Below, piece after piece: positions 35,948-47,087 of a DNA stretch of 64,000 nt. The DNA is from Buttiauxella agrestis ATCC 33320 (GTDB taxonomy: Bacteria > Pseudomonadota > Gammaproteobacteria > Enterobacterales > Enterobacteriaceae). The stretch lies in assembly GCF_000735355.1 (NCBI RefSeq), contig NZ_JMPI01000022.1, forward strand, positions 62,025-126,024, read 5' to 3'. The notes beneath the pieces were generated by a model. It was given only the letters and a program-made list of their open reading frames with translations. It made no database searches and was not told the origin of the DNA. Within the stretch, counting starts at the first letter, position 1. Each line of letters begins with the position of its first letter. Position numbers and translations under genes: made by a program.

Positions 35948-36871
35948 CTATGCTTGCTCAAACTCATCAATGATAGTGTCTATAACTTCCTGCAACACCG
36001 CATCACGTGAACTGAGTTTATTGATATGCATGGTAGTCGTGACACTGATTCTGGTAAGCGCTTCACATTCAATCTTCTGAAGCTCGAAGATGTGAGAGTA
36101 CATTTCATAAATTTTCATTGGCATGAAACCAATGAGGTCACTGGTACTTAACATTGAAGCAATGGTTAAGAAATTATAACTGCTAAAAGTGATGTGGCGA
36201 TTCGGTAAAATTTCGTTAATTAACTGGCGTAAATCTATTAATAGAGCATCCTGCATAATTAAAAAACTGTAATTCATGTTGTGAATATCACCACCTTTAA
36301 CTATTGACGAAGCAGTAGGGTGATTCTGACGGCAAACCGCCACAATTGAATCGGTATAAAGTTTATAACTGCTAATACCAGAGCTGTGATGGGAATGCGT
36401 ATCGATGGCGATATCAGCCTGAAATTGTGATAATTGAAGCTCTGTTACAGGGACATTGCGAATGGTTAATTTAGGATTGACTTTCAGAATAGCGGAATAA
36501 ATTCTCGGCATGAGCAGTGCGCCTACTGACGGGGTGCTCGCGATGGTGATGGTGCGCTCTTTATTGTAGTTATTGTTCACATCTAACGCGCACAGAATCG
36601 ATTCAAACCCCTGGCTAATGTATTCATGCAAATGAGCCGCGTATGCAGTCGGCGTGACGCCTTGCCCTTTACGGATAAATAATGGGTCAGGAAACGTTGA
36701 TCTCAGTTTCTGGATAGACTGGCTAATAGCGGAAGGTGTTAAATTTAACACCCTGGCCGCATTAACAATCCCTTTATGGATGTAGACTGCTTCGAAGACG
36801 GTCAACAAATTAAGATCGATATTGCGTAGTGCTTTGAATGTTGGGTAATTGTCTTCTTGATTTCTTTCCAT
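35948..36871 (-). CDS. ybeF: LysR-family regulator YbeF
   Basis: This 307-residue LysR-type protein has an N-terminal winged helix (NIDLNLLTVFEAVY, then LNLTPSAISQSIQKLR) in about residues 15-75, and a substrate-binding domain. Position between lipA and lipB and the sequence pattern match E. coli YbeF. The HTH is much better conserved than the effector domain. The ATG at 36871 is chosen because GGAG precedes it. An ATG at 36886 and a TTG at 36895 are in frame. The regulon is unknown. The gene is AT-rich relative to lipA and lipB. Confidence 0.9.
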   Translation of the reverse strand: MERNQEDNYPTFKALRNIDLNLLTVFEAVYIHKGIVNAARVLNLTPSAISQSIQKLRSTFPDPLFIRKGQGVTPTAYAAHLHEYISQGFESILCALDVNNNYNKERTITIASTPSVGALLMPRIYSAILKVNPKLTIRNVPVTELQLSQFQADIAIDTHSHHSSGISSYKLYTDSIVAVCRQNHPTASSIVKGGDIHNMNYSFLIMQDALLIDLRQLINEILPNRHITFSSYNFLTIASMLSTSDLIGFMPMKIYEMYSHIFELQKIECEALTRISVTTTMHINKLSSRDAVLQEVIDTIIDEFEQA

Positions 36872-37047
36872 GATACAAAACTCCATAGCCAGCAAATAAC
36901 CAGTAAAACTGAATATATATATTCAAAATTTGATGTATATTTATCCGAGTGAAATTATACAAAAGAAGAAATAAAGTAAAGAAATGTTAGCCAGATTAGC
37001 ATTAAATAACTGCACCTAAAAAGATGCAGTCATCAATAAAATATATA

Positions 37048-37689
37048 TTAAACTTGAATGTATTTGATTGGTGGATTGTTCAATAATTCAATGAATTTAT
37101 CAATAAGTAGTGGTTGAACATCACTCAGTGAAACCCCCGATCGTAACGAGCTGACTTGCGTCATTTCCAGACCGGCATAGCCGCAAGGGTTGATGCGTAA
37201 GAATGGGCTGAGATCCATATCGATATTCAATGCTAATCCGTGGAATGAGCAACCTTTGCGGATGCGCAAACCGAGCGAGCAAATTTTACGCCCGTCAACA
37301 TAGACACCGGGGGCATCCGCGCGCGGATAAGCATTGATATTTAATTCCGCCAGAGTGTTAACCACGGTTTGCTCAAGAATAGTCACCAGTTCCCGAACCC
37401 CGAGTTTACGGCGCTTGAGGTTGATCAGCACGTACATTACTTGCTGGCCTGGGCCGTGATAAGTCACCTGGCCGCCTCTGTCGCTCTGAATCACGGGGAT
37501 ATCACCGGGCACCAGAACATGTTCAGCTTTCCCTGCCTGGCCCTGGGTAAATACGCGTTCGTGCTCCACTAACCAGATTTCATCTAGAGTGGTTTCATCG
37601 CGGGTATCGGTGAATTCATGCATCGCCCGCGAAACAGGTTCGTAGGGTTGCAGGCCAAGTTGGCGGATTTGAATAGTATCTTGAGACAA
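37048..37689 (-). CDS. lipB: Octanoyl-ACP:protein N-octanoyltransferase LipB
   Basis: This 213-residue enzyme has the E. coli length and transfers octanoate from acyl carrier protein to lipoyl domains, the substrate for LipA. The catalytic Cys169 (RINPCGYAG) and Lys135 ([10 protein letters not shown]) are present, as is the [12 protein letters not shown] signature. The start codon is TTG (37689), as described for E. coli lipB. Confidence 0.97.
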   Translation of the reverse strand: MSQDTIQIRQLGLQPYEPVSRAMHEFTDTRDETTLDEIWLVEHERVFTQGQAGKAEHVLVPGDIPVIQSDRGGQVTYHGPGQQVMYVLINLKRRKLGVRELVTILEQTVVNTLAELNINAYPRADAPGVYVDGRKICSLGLRIRKGCSFHGLALNIDMDLSPFLRINPCGYAGLEMTQVSSLRSGVSLSDVQPLLIDKFIELLNNPPIKYIQV

Positions 37690-37764
37690 AACATCGTCTC
37701 CGGCAGGTTGAAAAGTGAAGGGAATATATCACATGCCCGACCAGAAGGCCGGGCGCGGTGTGAA

Positions 37765-38028
37765 TTACAGCACCATACGAACGATTTCGATGTTACCCAG
37801 TTCTTGATACAGGGTTTCAACTTGCTCGATATGGGTCGCATTAATGGTAATAGAGACAGAATGGTAGTTACCTTTGCTGCTCGGTTTTACCTGAGGGGTG
37901 TAGTCACCTGGTGCGTGGCGCTGCACCACCTCGACGACCAAATCAACCAGCTCGGGCTTCGCCAGACCCATCACTTTGTAAGTAAAGGAAGTCGGGAATT
38001 CGAGCAATTCTTTCAGATTGGTTTGCAT
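37765..38028 (-). CDS. ybeD: DUF493 protein YbeD, ACT-like fold
   Basis: This 87-residue protein with the E. coli length is strongly conserved ([35 protein letters not shown]). The known structure of YbeD has an ACT-like regulatory fold. Its position before lipB suggests a link to lipoate metabolism, but its function is not established. Confidence 0.95.
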   Translation of the reverse strand: MQTNLKELLEFPTSFTYKVMGLAKPELVDLVVEVVQRHAPGDYTPQVKPSSKGNYHSVSITINATHIEQVETLYQELGNIEIVRMVL

Positions 38029-38051
38029 GGTAGCTCCAGCGTTACGGCATT

Positions 38052-38081
38052 AAAAATAATAACTCCCGCTGAGCGGGAGTT
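38052..38081 (-). terminator. Rho-independent terminator of dacA
   Basis: AACTCCCGC (38061-38069) and GCGGGAGTT (38073-38081) form a 9-bp stem with a 3-base loop. On the minus strand it continues into ATTATTTTTA. It lies between dacA and ybeD. Confidence 0.85.
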
Positions 38082-38134
38082 GCTTTGATTCTTAGTATAT
38101 GGGGATGGCTTCCACTCTTTCAAGTGTTTAATTA

Positions 38135-39346
38135 TTAACCAAACCAATGATGGAACATCAATTTGATATAATCAATGATTCGGCTGAAGAAGTTACCCTC
38201 TGGCATTTCCTGAAGCACGACCAGCGGACGCTGTTCAATAGTCTTGCCATCCAGCTGGAAGTTGATGGTGCCGACCACCTGGTTTTTCTGCAAAGGAGCG
38301 TGCAGTTCAGTGGTGTTAAGCACATAGCTGGCTTTCAAATCTTTCATACGACCACGTGGGATCGTCAGGTAAACGTCTTTATCCACACCCAGCGATGCAC
38401 GGTCGTTGTCGCCAAACCAGGCTGGCTCTGAAGCAAATTCTTTACCGGCTTTCAGCGGCGATACAGTTTCAAAGAAACGGAAGCCCCAGGTCAGCAGTTT
38501 TTTACTTTCGGTTTCGCGGCCTTTATAAGTGCGTCCGCCAAGTACGGCAGAAATCAGGCGCATTTGCCCTTCGGTTGCCGAAGCCACCAGGTTGTAACCC
38601 GCAGCGTCGGTATGACCGGTTTTGATGCCGTCAACTTGCAGGCTGGTATCCCACAGCAAGCCGTTACGGTTTGTCTGGCGAATATTGTTAAAGGTAAATT
38701 CTTTTTCTTTATAGATAGAGTATTCGTTCGGTACATCACGAATTAATGCCTGACCAATCAAGGCCATATCGCGCGCTGAGCTGTACTGACCTTCAGCATC
38801 CAGGCCGTGCACAGTCTGGAAGTGCGTGTTTTTCAGTCCAAGAGCGGAAACATAGCTGTTCATTAGGCCAACGAACGAATCCTGGCTACCCGCTACGAAA
38901 TCGGCCATTGCCACGCAAGCATCGTTGCCGGATTGCAGGTTGATACCACGAATCAGCTGAGAGACAGGAACTTGCATACCTGGCTTCAGGAACATCAAAG
39001 AGGAGCCTTTAAATACCGGATTACCGGTTGCCCATGCATCCTGACCAACAGTCACAATCGAGCTTTCGTTAAATTTACCGGCTTTCATGGCCTGGCCGAT
39101 GACGTAGCTGGTCATCATTTTGGTCAGGCTGGCAGGATCACGGCGGGTGTCAGCGTTGGACTCAGCCAAAACCTTACCTGAGTTGTAATCAATCAGGATA
39201 TACGCTTCTGCGTCAATCTGCGGCACACCTGGAATCATAGTTTTGATATTCAGGTCGTCAGCGTGTGCGGCGGTTATTGCCGTAAGGGTCAGGGCCGTAG
39301 TAAGCGCCAGGCGTTTAACAAAACGAAAAGAAGGGGCTGTATTCAT
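38135..39346 (-). CDS. dacA: D-alanyl-D-alanine carboxypeptidase DacA (PBP5)
   Basis: This 403-residue periplasmic peptidase has a signal peptide ending AHA at residue 29. Active-site motifs are SLTK (Ser73, Lys76), SGN (139-141) and KTG (242-244). The C-terminal amphipathic helix ([18 protein letters not shown]) anchors it to the inner membrane. It removes the terminal D-Ala from peptidoglycan pentapeptides and maintains cell shape. It is the last gene of the minus-strand rod-shape cluster. Confidence 0.98.
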   Translation of the reverse strand: MNTAPSFRFVKRLALTTALTLTAITAAHADDLNIKTMIPGVPQIDAEAYILIDYNSGKVLAESNADTRRDPASLTKMMTSYVIGQAMKAGKFNESSIVTVGQDAWATGNPVFKGSSLMFLKPGMQVPVSQLIRGINLQSGNDACVAMADFVAGSQDSFVGLMNSYVSALGLKNTHFQTVHGLDAEGQYSSARDMALIGQALIRDVPNEYSIYKEKEFTFNNIRQTNRNGLLWDTSLQVDGIKTGHTDAAGYNLVASATEGQMRLISAVLGGRTYKGRETESKKLLTWGFRFFETVSPLKAGKEFASEPAWFGDNDRASLGVDKDVYLTIPRGRMKDLKASYVLNTTELHAPLQKNQVVGTINFQLDGKTIEQRPLVVLQEMPEGNFFSRIIDYIKLMFHHWFG

Positions 39347-39489
39347 GATTAGAACAACGACATCCGTGATGGGAATAAAAAAAGTGCCTTACTATAGCAA
39401 AAGCGGTTTTTACTGGCATCCGTCTTTGCGCATCATTTGTTAATGAAATTGACATTAACTGACGCAGAGAGGATGCCAGACACAACCGC

Positions 39490-40581
39490 TTACATAGCGG
39501 TTGCGTTAGTGATGAAGGATTGCTGTTGGGCTTCACTCATCAGGCGTTGTTGAAGCGCGCTTGCTTCAGTTTTGCTGGTAAATGGCCCAAGCTGAACACG
39601 GTACATCGTCCCATTACTGGAAACCTTGCCCGGTACACCAAATTGCTGGCTCAGTTTTTGCTGCCACTGCGCGGCGCGAGCCTGGTCGCTTACGGCTCCA
39701 ACTTGCACCACATAGCGCCCGGAGGCAGCTGCGGCTGGTGCGGTAACAGGAGCGTTTTGCTGCACAGGAGTTGCGACAACAGCAGGAGTTGGCGCAACTG
39801 CTGGAGGGTCATTTTCAATCACGCCCGGAGCCAGTGGCGTTGCTGCACCTAAGAAGCCGCTGCTGCTGACAGGCGCTCCCGTGGTGTCTTCGCTTTGCAA
39901 AGTGGAATTGCTAATGGCGCGAACATCACCCTGAGGCGCGTCAACGGGCGCAGATGTTGCGCTTCCCATTCCGGTGTTTAAATCCGGACGAGCTGGCAGG
40001 GCGTAGGTTTGCTTCGCGATAGTGGTACACACTGTACCAAGACCGGACATTGTTCCATCCTGCGCCACAATAATTGGGTCGATACGCACTTTGGTGTTGT
40101 TGGAATTGTTCAGACGATCGGCGGCGGCGCGAGACAATGAAATCACACGGTCATTGCCGTAAGGGCCACGGTCGTTGATGCGCACCACAATCATGCGACC
40201 ATTCGCGAGGTTTGTGATTCGCGCATAGCTTGGAATAGGCAGCGTAGGGTGCGCCGCGGTTAAGGCTGACGGGTCGAAGGTTTCGCCAGAGGCCGTCAGG
40301 TTGCTACCCGGTTCGGCATCGTAAATCGCAGCAAGACCTGCCTGGCTGAAGTTCGCCGGGTTTTGCACGATTTTGTAGCTCTTACCGTTATTTTCGTAAT
40401 CCTGGTTAACCGAAGGATTTAACGGTTCAAAGCGCGGGTCTGCGCCGCTTATTTCAACCACCGGGCCATTACACACCGCCGGTTGCGGTTGCTGGTTTAC
40501 CTGCTGTTGGTCGCCGTCATCAGACGAGCAGCCAGCCAGTATTGCAGCCACTACACAGATCCCTAGCCAACGCTTAACCAT
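39490..40581 (-). CDS. rlpA: Septal lytic transglycosylase / lipoprotein RlpA
   Basis: This 363-residue outer-membrane lipoprotein has lipobox LAGC with Cys18. A double-psi beta-barrel domain at about 80-175 contains RMIVVRINDRGPYGNDRVIS. A Pro/Ala-rich linker leads to a C-terminal SPOR domain (YVVQVGAVSDQARAAQWQQK), which binds denuded septal glycan. The start at 40581 is set by GAGGTG five bases upstream and by the lipoprotein signal. A longer frame overlaps mrdB. Confidence 0.96.
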   Translation of the reverse strand: MVKRWLGICVVAAILAGCSSDDGDQQQVNQQPQPAVCNGPVVEISGADPRFEPLNPSVNQDYENNGKSYKIVQNPANFSQAGLAAIYDAEPGSNLTASGETFDPSALTAAHPTLPIPSYARITNLANGRMIVVRINDRGPYGNDRVISLSRAAADRLNNSNNTKVRIDPIIVAQDGTMSGLGTVCTTIAKQTYALPARPDLNTGMGSATSAPVDAPQGDVRAISNSTLQSEDTTGAPVSSSGFLGAATPLAPGVIENDPPAVAPTPAVVATPVQQNAPVTAPAAAASGRYVVQVGAVSDQARAAQWQQKLSQQFGVPGKVSSNGTMYRVQLGPFTSKTEASALQQRLMSEAQQQSFITNATAM

Positions 40582-40597
40582 TACGCACCTCATCCAC

Positions 40598-41710
40598 TTA
40601 CACGCTTTTTGATAACATTTTTCTGTGGGTATGTATCGACATGACGATACCAAACCCAGCCATTAGAACGATTAAGGCCGAGCCACCGTAACTTACCAGC
40701 GGCAAAGGTACGCCGACCACCGGTAAGATACCACTAACCATGCCAATGTTAACAAACACATATACGAATAAAATCAACATTAGCCCACCAGCCATCACTC
40801 GGCCAAATGTGGTTTGCGCACGAGCCGCAATCACCAGGCCACGCATAATCAGCAGCAGATAGAGCGCCAGTAACACCAGAACCCCTACCAGGCCGAGTTC
40901 TTCGGCAAGAACCGCAAAGATAAAGTCCGTATGGCGTTCGGGTAAAAACTCAAGTTGCGACTGCGTACCATGCAGCCAACCTTTGCCGCGTAAACCACCA
41001 GACCCAATCGCAATTTTAGACTGAATAATGTGATAACCCGCACCGAGTGGGTCAGTTTCGGGATCAAGCAGCATCATTACGCGTGCACGTTGGTAATCGT
41101 GCATCAGGAAGAACCACAAAATCGGAATGAAGGCGGCGACCAGTAAAACGGCAATACCGATTAACTTCCAGCTCATACCCGACAAGAACAGCACAAACAG
41201 GCCGGATGCAGCGATAAGAATCGACGTACCCAAATCGGGCTGAGCGGCAACCAGCAGGGTCGGCATGAAAATGAGTATCAGCGCGATACCGGTATTTTTC
41301 AGCGTTGGAGGACAAACATCGCGGTTGATGAAACGTGCAACCATCAACGGGACCGCGATTTTGGCGATTTCAGATGGCTGGAAACGTACGATACCGAGGT
41401 CGAGCCAGCGCTGCGCACCTTTGGATATCGCCCCAAACGCATCCACCGCTACCAGTAATATGATGCAAACGATGTACAAATACGGCGCCCAGCCTTCATA
41501 AACGCGAGGCGGAATCTGCGCCATTACGATCATCACGACCAGGCCCATCAGGATCTGGCCAATCTTACGCTCCATCATGTCCATATCCTGACCACTGGCG
41601 CTCCAGATAACCAGCGCACTAAAGATAAGCAGCGCCAGGATGGTCACGAGGAAGATCGGGTCGATGTGGATTTTGTCCCAGAACGACTTTTTATTTGGAT
41701 TATCAGTCAT
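40598..41710 (-). CDS. mrdB: Peptidoglycan glycosyltransferase RodA (MrdB)
   Basis: This 370-residue SEDS-family protein has ten membrane spans and builds glycan strands of the lateral wall. Family signatures are [18 protein letters not shown] and [23 protein letters not shown]. The C-terminal [15 protein letters not shown] is typical. It pairs with PBP2, whose gene ends two bases upstream. Confidence 0.98.
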   Translation of the reverse strand: MTDNPNKKSFWDKIHIDPIFLVTILALLIFSALVIWSASGQDMDMMERKIGQILMGLVVMIVMAQIPPRVYEGWAPYLYIVCIILLVAVDAFGAISKGAQRWLDLGIVRFQPSEIAKIAVPLMVARFINRDVCPPTLKNTGIALILIFMPTLLVAAQPDLGTSILIAASGLFVLFLSGMSWKLIGIAVLLVAAFIPILWFFLMHDYQRARVMMLLDPETDPLGAGYHIIQSKIAIGSGGLRGKGWLHGTQSQLEFLPERHTDFIFAVLAEELGLVGVLVLLALYLLLIMRGLVIAARAQTTFGRVMAGGLMLILFVYVFVNIGMVSGILPVVGVPLPLVSYGGSALIVLMAGFGIVMSIHTHRKMLSKSV

Positions 41711-41712
41711 GG

Positions 41713-43614
41713 TTATTGATCCTCTGCACCTGCTGGTGCCGGCGCTTCAGTAGGCAGTACCGTATTGTCATCCCCGAGCATAATGTGGTCGAGGATTTGG
41801 CGCATGATGGTGCCTACAGCGGGGCCTGCACCGCCGTTTTCCAGAATCATGGTGACGGAAACCTTTGGATTATCGTAAGGGGCAAACGCGGTCATCAATT
41901 TATGATCGCGCAGGCGTTCAGCGATTTTGTGGGCGTTGTAGGTTTCGTTGGCTTTCAGGCCAAAGACCTGCGCGGTCCCTGATTTCGCTGCGACTTTGTA
42001 CGGTGCGTTGGCAAAGTATTTGTGCGCGGTACCGTTAGGGCGGTTGGCAACGCCGTACATGCCGTCTTTGGCAATTTCCCAGAAACCAGAGTGGATATCG
42101 CCAACAGGTGGCTGTACAGGTTGCTGCCACGGAACCTGCTTACCATTCTCAACGGTGCTCATCAGGAAATGAGGAACGCGAACGATGCCGTCGTTAATCA
42201 GGATCATCATCGCCTTGCTCATCTGAATCGGTGTTGCGGTCCAGTAGCCCTGGCCGATGCCCACAGGAATGGTGTCACCCTGATACCACGGCTTTTTAAA
42301 GCGTTTCAGTTTCCATTCACGCGTCGGCATGTTACCGGCTCGCTCTTCGGAAAGATCGATACCCGTATAATGCCCGTAGCCAAACTTGCGCATCCATTCG
42401 CCCATGCGGTCAATACCCATGTCATAGGCGACCTGGTAGAAGTAGGTATCTGCAGATTCTTCAAGCGCTTTGGTGACATTCAGGCGGCCATGGCCCCATT
42501 TTTTCCAGTCACGATACCGTTTTTCTGAGCCTGGTAATTGCCACCAGCCTGGGTCAAACAATGAAGTGTTTTTGGTGATAACACCTGCGCTCAACGCCGA
42601 AACGGCCATATACGGTTTCACCGTCGAAGCCGGAGGATATACCCCCTGGGTTGCACGGTTGATAAGCGGCGTATTCGGGTCGTTAAGCAAACCGGAATAG
42701 TCTTTGCTTGAGATACCGTCGACGAACAGGTTTGGGTTATAACTCGGCATTGAAACCAGCGCCAGAATGCCACCCGTACGCGGATCAGTCACAACGACTG
42801 CGGCGCGACTACCCGCCAGTAAAGTTTCAATATAATTCTGTAGCTTAAGGTCGATAGTCAGATAAATATCGTGCCCGGCCTGCGGAGGAACTTCTTTGAG
42901 CTGACGAATCACGCGGCCACGGTTGTTGACTTCAACTTCCTCATAACCGGTTTGACCGTGCAGAACTTCTTCGTAGTAGCGTTCGATTCCCAGCTTGCCA
43001 ATGTCGTGCGTGGACGCGTAGTTTGCCAGTTTGCCGTCTTTATCCAGACGTTCAACGTCTTTATCGTTGATTTTGGAAACGTAGCCAATAACGTGGGTCA
43101 ACGCCGAGCCGTATGGGTAGAAACGGCGTTTATAGCCTTTCACTTCAACGCCGGGGAAGTGGTACTGATTCACGGCAAAACGCGCAACCTGCACTTCTGT
43201 GAGGTTAGTTTTGACCGGAATGGAGGTGAAGCGATGGGAACGCGCGCGTTCTTTCTTAAAGTTAACAATATCTTCGTCGGTTAAATCAACCACCGAGCGC
43301 AGGGCTTCAAGCGTAGCCTGAACGTCATCCACCTTTTCCGGCATCATTTCCACCTGGTATATGGTGCGATTGAGTGCCAGTGGTGTGCCATTGCGGTCGT
43401 AGATAATACCGCGGCTAGGTGGGATTGGGACCAGTTTGATTCGGTTTTCGTTGGAGCGAGTCTGGTAGTCGGTGTAACGGACGATTTGCAAATTATAAAG
43501 GTTGGCGACCAGCACACCGCTTAGCGCCAAAATACCAAGAAACGCGACTAACGCCCGGCGCACAAATAGCGCAGACTCAGCTGAATAGTCGCGAAAAGAA
43601 TTCTGTAATTTCAT
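41713..43614 (-). CDS. mrdA: Penicillin-binding protein 2, transpeptidase (MrdA)
   Basis: This 633-residue class B PBP has one N-terminal membrane span (about 18-40) and a dimerisation/pedestal domain. The transpeptidase motifs are STVK (Ser330, Lys333), SAD (in [10 protein letters not shown]) and KSGT (in [11 protein letters not shown]). It crosslinks peptidoglycan for rod elongation with RodA. Ser330 is at the E. coli position. Confidence 0.98.
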   Translation of the reverse strand: MKLQNSFRDYSAESALFVRRALVAFLGILALSGVLVANLYNLQIVRYTDYQTRSNENRIKLVPIPPSRGIIYDRNGTPLALNRTIYQVEMMPEKVDDVQATLEALRSVVDLTDEDIVNFKKERARSHRFTSIPVKTNLTEVQVARFAVNQYHFPGVEVKGYKRRFYPYGSALTHVIGYVSKINDKDVERLDKDGKLANYASTHDIGKLGIERYYEEVLHGQTGYEEVEVNNRGRVIRQLKEVPPQAGHDIYLTIDLKLQNYIETLLAGSRAAVVVTDPRTGGILALVSMPSYNPNLFVDGISSKDYSGLLNDPNTPLINRATQGVYPPASTVKPYMAVSALSAGVITKNTSLFDPGWWQLPGSEKRYRDWKKWGHGRLNVTKALEESADTYFYQVAYDMGIDRMGEWMRKFGYGHYTGIDLSEERAGNMPTREWKLKRFKKPWYQGDTIPVGIGQGYWTATPIQMSKAMMILINDGIVRVPHFLMSTVENGKQVPWQQPVQPPVGDIHSGFWEIAKDGMYGVANRPNGTAHKYFANAPYKVAAKSGTAQVFGLKANETYNAHKIAERLRDHKLMTAFAPYDNPKVSVTMILENGGAGPAVGTIMRQILDHIMLGDDNTVLPTEAPAPAGAEDQ

Positions 43615-43641
43615 CCGCAGCTTTGTTCTACCTGACGATAT

Positions 43642-44112
43642 CTACTCACGGTGATAGGGATGGTTGGTCGTAATGCTCCACGCGCGGTACAGGCTTTCGG
43701 CAACCAGCACCCGCACTAAAGGGTGAGGCATTGTCAGATTCGAAAGCGACCAACTTTGTTCTGCGGCAGCTTTGCATGCCGGGGCAAGACCTTCCGGGCC
43801 GCCAATCAGCAGGCTGACATCTCGACCATCCTGTTTCCAACGTTCAAGCTGCACGGCAAGGTGCGGCGTATCCCAAGGTTGACCTGGGATATCCAGCGTG
43901 ACAATACGGTTGCCCTTGCCGGCGGCAGCCAACATCATTTCGCCTTCTTTTTCGAGAATGCGTTTGATATCGGCATTTTTGCTACGTTTGCCCGCAGGAA
44001 TTTCTACCAATTCAAATGGCATATCCTTTGGAAAACGACGCAGGTACTCGGTAAAGCCGGTTTGTACCCAGTCAGGCATTTTAGTGCCGACTGCGACTAG
44101 TTGCAGCTTCAC
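43642..44112 (-). CDS. rlmH: 23S rRNA pseudouridine-1915 N3-methyltransferase RlmH
   Basis: This 156-residue SPOUT-family methyltransferase has a deep trefoil knot. The SAM-binding stretch is [14 protein letters not shown] and the C-terminal signature is [20 protein letters not shown]. It methylates pseudouridine 1915 in helix 69 of 23S rRNA. It lies three bases after rsfS. Confidence 0.98.
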   Translation of the reverse strand: MKLQLVAVGTKMPDWVQTGFTEYLRRFPKDMPFELVEIPAGKRSKNADIKRILEKEGEMMLAAAGKGNRIVTLDIPGQPWDTPHLAVQLERWKQDGRDVSLLIGGPEGLAPACKAAAEQSWSLSNLTMPHPLVRVLVAESLYRAWSITTNHPYHRE

Positions 44113-44115
44113 GCA

Positions 44116-44433
44116 TTAACCCCAGAGCTTTTCCAGTTCGTACAGTTGACGGCTTTCTTCTTGCATCACATGAACGATAACTTCGCCAAGATCAACAACT
44201 ACCCAGTCAGTCGCGTTAATGCCTTTCACACCCAGCGCGTCAAAACCTGCTTTGCGGGATGATTCTACGACGTGTTCTGCGATAGACATAACGTGGCGAT
44301 TAGAAGTACCGGTACAGATAATCATGCAATCAGTGATGCTTGATTTACCCTGAACATCCAGAGCAACGATGTCCTGGCCTTTGAGGTCGTCGATTTTATC
44401 GACGATGAAATCTTGAAATTCTTTACCCTGCAA
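44116..44433 (-). CDS. rsfS: Ribosomal silencing factor RsfS
   Basis: This 105-residue protein binds L14 and blocks joining of ribosomal subunits in starvation. The family core [20 protein letters not shown] and the C-terminal [20 protein letters not shown] are present. The start is TTG at 44433, preceded by GGGGGAA. It restores the E. coli length and N-terminus (xQGKxFQDF). The ATG at 44478 would add 15 unconserved residues. Confidence 0.96.
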   Translation of the reverse strand: MQGKEFQDFIVDKIDDLKGQDIVALDVQGKSSITDCMIICTGTSNRHVMSIAEHVVESSRKAGFDALGVKGINATDWVVVDLGEVIVHVMQEESRQLYELEKLWG

Positions 44434-44687
44434 GTGTTCCCCCTGGGAGAAGTAGAGTGTGTTCGATGGTGCCCGCATAAAAACCCATTGAATAGGGCAG
44501 TTTTACTGATAAGTCGGCAATGCGGCGCTCAAAGCGGGGTATCATCCCACCGAGTGGCCTGGTTTGCATCGCCATTTTTGTAAAACTATTTTGGAAAGTC
44601 ATGCTTGCGGGCAGGAAATTATGGCAGCGGAGCATAACAGCCTGGACTGTAGTGTCAATGGTTGACGACAACTGTAACCCATTCAAC

Positions 44688-45299
44688 TCACGATGATGGG
44701 TAATAAACAGCACGATTATTAAGGGTTCTGAGCGTCGTGAAGCTATCGTTAATCTCTATGCAACTCCATGCTCCTTGCTCAATGACAAAATGCCACAGGG
44801 AGGCAGGCGGCATGTTGAGCAACGTCGCGATAAACAAACTTAGCACGCCCTGATGGCTCACAATCAGAACATTCTCTTCTGTTGGCTGCACTAAAAGAGA
44901 GGATGCGAATCCGCAAACACGCTGCGAGAAACGCTGGAAACCTTCGCCATTATTTGGCACCACGTTCTGCCAGTCATTGCACCATGCGGCGTAGTTTTCT
45001 GCATCCAGGCGTTGTAAATCGCGATGGTGGCGCATTTCCCAATCGCCAAAATTCATCTCATTGAGTCGAGGTTCGGTAATGACGGGGAGTTCGCGCTGCT
45101 GGAGAATCAACTGTGTCGTATGTTGTGCGCGGCAAAGTTCACTGCAAAGCACTTTATCGAACGCAACATCATTTAACATATTGCCGACTGCTTCAGCTTG
45201 CGAGATGCCTCTCTCCGTCAGCGGAGTTTCGGAAATACCGCTGTATAAACCCTCTAAATTTGCCTGGGTTTGCCCATGGCGCACTAACCATAATTTCAT
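44688..45299 (-). CDS. cobC: Adenosylcobalamin/alpha-ribazole phosphatase CobC
   Basis: This 203-residue histidine phosphatase has the LVRHGQTQAN motif (Arg7, His8) and a late His in VLIVSHQGVLSLF. It dephosphorylates alpha-ribazole phosphate or adenosylcobalamin phosphate in B12 lower-loop assembly. The start at 45299 has GGAGGATGAG just upstream and the conserved KLWLVRHG beginning. The gene is divergent from cobD across a 68-base gap. Confidence 0.94.
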   Translation of the reverse strand: MKLWLVRHGQTQANLEGLYSGISETPLTERGISQAEAVGNMLNDVAFDKVLCSELCRAQHTTQLILQQRELPVITEPRLNEMNFGDWEMRHHRDLQRLDAENYAAWCNDWQNVVPNNGEGFQRFSQRVCGFASSLLVQPTEENVLIVSHQGVLSLFIATLLNMPPASLWHFVIEQGAWSCIEINDSFTTLRTLNNRAVYYPSS

Positions 45300-45367
45300 C
45301 TCATCCTCCGCAGGCATCAGTGTATCATTGCGTTTCTTGTTTTGAGGTCAGTTTTATTGGGGGATAT

Positions 45368-46462
45368 ATGGCATTGAGTAGCCAGCACGGTGGCAATATT
45401 ATACAAGCGGCTGCCGCGATTGGCGTGGATGCAAACTCGCTCACTGACTTTAGTGCGAATATCAATCCGTTAGGTATGCCTGATTCCTTAAAACGGGCGA
45501 TTACCGAAAACCTGGCATTGGCTGAGCGCTACCCCGACGTTGAGTATCGTGCTCTGCATCAGGCGTTGGCTCATCATCATAAAATCCCGGCAGAATGGGT
45601 GCTGGCAGGAAATGGTGAAACGGAGCTGATTTTTAATCTGGCTCAGCAACTTTCTCCGCGCACAGCATTATTGTTGACGCCCGGATTTGCCGAATATCGC
45701 CGGGCGTTAACTCGGGTCGGCTGCGAGATAGTCGGTTTTCAGCTTTCTGAAGAACAGGGCTGGCAGCCTGATGAATCCTTACTCAGCGCATTAACGCCCG
45801 ATCTCGATTGCCTGTTTCTGTGCACGCCTAATAACCCAACCGGACTTTTGCTCGATAACGTTTTGCTTCTGGCTATCGCGCAGCGTTGCCGTGAAAACAG
45901 TATTGCGCTGATCGTTGACGAGGCCTTTCTCGACTTTTTGCCTGATGAACCCGGTTTAATTCCCCGGCTTTCAAACTTCCCTCAGCTTTATGTGTTGCGT
46001 TCTCTCACCAAATTCTTTGCCATCGCCGGGCTGCGTCTTGGCTATCTGGTCAGCGCGGATACCGCAACCGTTGGGCGGATTCGTGCACTCAGAGAACCCT
46101 GGACGATTAATGCGTTTGCCGCATTAGCCGGAGAAGTGATCCTCAACGATCGTGATTACATTGAAGCGAGTTATCGCTGGTTGAGTGCTGAACAACCCCG
46201 GCTGTATAACGGGTTGAGTGAATTACAGGGGATTACGGTCTGGCCGCCAAGGGCGAATTATATCTTCCTGCGTTGCGATATTGACGGGTTAGAGTTGCAA
46301 CGGGTGTTGCTGGAAAAGAATATTTTGATTCGCCATTGCGCAAATTACCCAGGCCTGGATGCACGTTATTACCGGGTGGCAATTAAAAGCCAGATGGATA
46401 ACGACAAGTTACTGAATGCGTTGCGGCGCGTACTTAGCGATAAAGCTGGTGCTGGCGAATAA
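45368..46462 (+). CDS. cobD: L-threonine-O-3-phosphate decarboxylase CobD
   Basis: This 364-residue PLP enzyme has the Salmonella CobD length. It makes aminopropanol phosphate for cobalamin. The PLP Lys is Lys215 in [11 protein letters not shown]. Other features are [21 protein letters not shown] and [10 protein letters not shown]. coli K-12 lacks cobD here. The ATG at 45368 is set by a GGGGGA site. A frame open upstream to 45113 only shadows cobC. The 3' end overlaps nadD on the other strand by 29 bases. Confidence 0.96.
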   Translation: MALSSQHGGNIIQAAAAIGVDANSLTDFSANINPLGMPDSLKRAITENLALAERYPDVEYRALHQALAHHHKIPAEWVLAGNGETELIFNLAQQLSPRTALLLTPGFAEYRRALTRVGCEIVGFQLSEEQGWQPDESLLSALTPDLDCLFLCTPNNPTGLLLDNVLLLAIAQRCRENSIALIVDEAFLDFLPDEPGLIPRLSNFPQLYVLRSLTKFFAIAGLRLGYLVSADTATVGRIRALREPWTINAFAALAGEVILNDRDYIEASYRWLSAEQPRLYNGLSELQGITVWPPRANYIFLRCDIDGLELQRVLLEKNILIRHCANYPGLDARYYRVAIKSQMDNDKLLNALRRVLSDKAGAGE

Positions 46463-47087
46463 ATTCAGCCACGGCCGGGGGGAGGAGGTCATCGCAGGGA
46501 AGGTGTTGCTCAAGGCGCTGGCGAATGGCAGTCGCAGAAATATCCACCATTGGCGTCTGCGCGAGGTAAATTTTACCTGCAGGATGGCTGTGGAGTTGTT
46601 CAACGGAGGTGGTCTGATGTTCATCCAGCCATTGTTGTTCTGCGGGAGTCTTCATCGACAAAGAATATCCCGGACGCTGGCAAACTAATAAATGGCATAA
46701 CGTCAGCAAAGTTTCCCAGCGGTGCCAGCGTTGCAGACTTAGCAACGAATCCTGACCCACAATAAATGCCAGCGGCTGCTCAGCGCCAATTTCTGCGCGC
46801 AGTTGTTCGAGCGTTTCTACTGTGTACGAGGGAGTTTCACGCCTGAGTTCGCGGTCATCGAGCCTGAACAGGGGATTTCCCTCGATGGCGAGTTCGACCA
46901 TTTTTTTGCGCTGTTGGCTGTTTGCCAGCGGCTGCGGGCGATGTGGCGGCACGTTGTTTGGCATGATGGTCACTTGCTGTAACACGACCTGTTTTGCCAG
47001 TGCTTCAACCGGTTTTAAATGCCCGTAATGAATGGGATCGAAAGTCCCGCCATACAGGGCAGATAAACGCGATTCATTGTTAGCCAT
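46434..47087 (-). CDS. nadD: Nicotinate-nucleotide adenylyltransferase NadD
   Basis: This 217-residue enzyme makes deamido-NAD from nicotinate mononucleotide and ATP. The nucleotidyltransferase signature [15 protein letters not shown] is at the N-terminus and [10 protein letters not shown] is near the C-terminus. It starts at 47087, overlapping the holA stop by 8 bases. A longer frame to 47141 lies within holA. It is convergent with cobD and overlaps its end. Confidence 0.96.
   Translation of the reverse strand: MANNESRLSALYGGTFDPIHYGHLKPVEALAKQVVLQQVTIMPNNVPPHRPQPLANSQQRKKMVELAIEGNPLFRLDDRELRRETPSYTVETLEQLRAEIGAEQPLAFIVGQDSLLSLQRWHRWETLLTLCHLLVCQRPGYSLSMKTPAEQQWLDEHQTTSVEQLHSHPAGKIYLAQTPMVDISATAIRQRLEQHLPCDDLLPPAVAEFIRQHQLYR

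Noticed and set aside
45113-45367. N-terminal extension of cobD
   Set aside because: The upstream frame overlaps cobC on the other strand. The conserved CobD N-terminus starts at 45368 behind a ribosome site.
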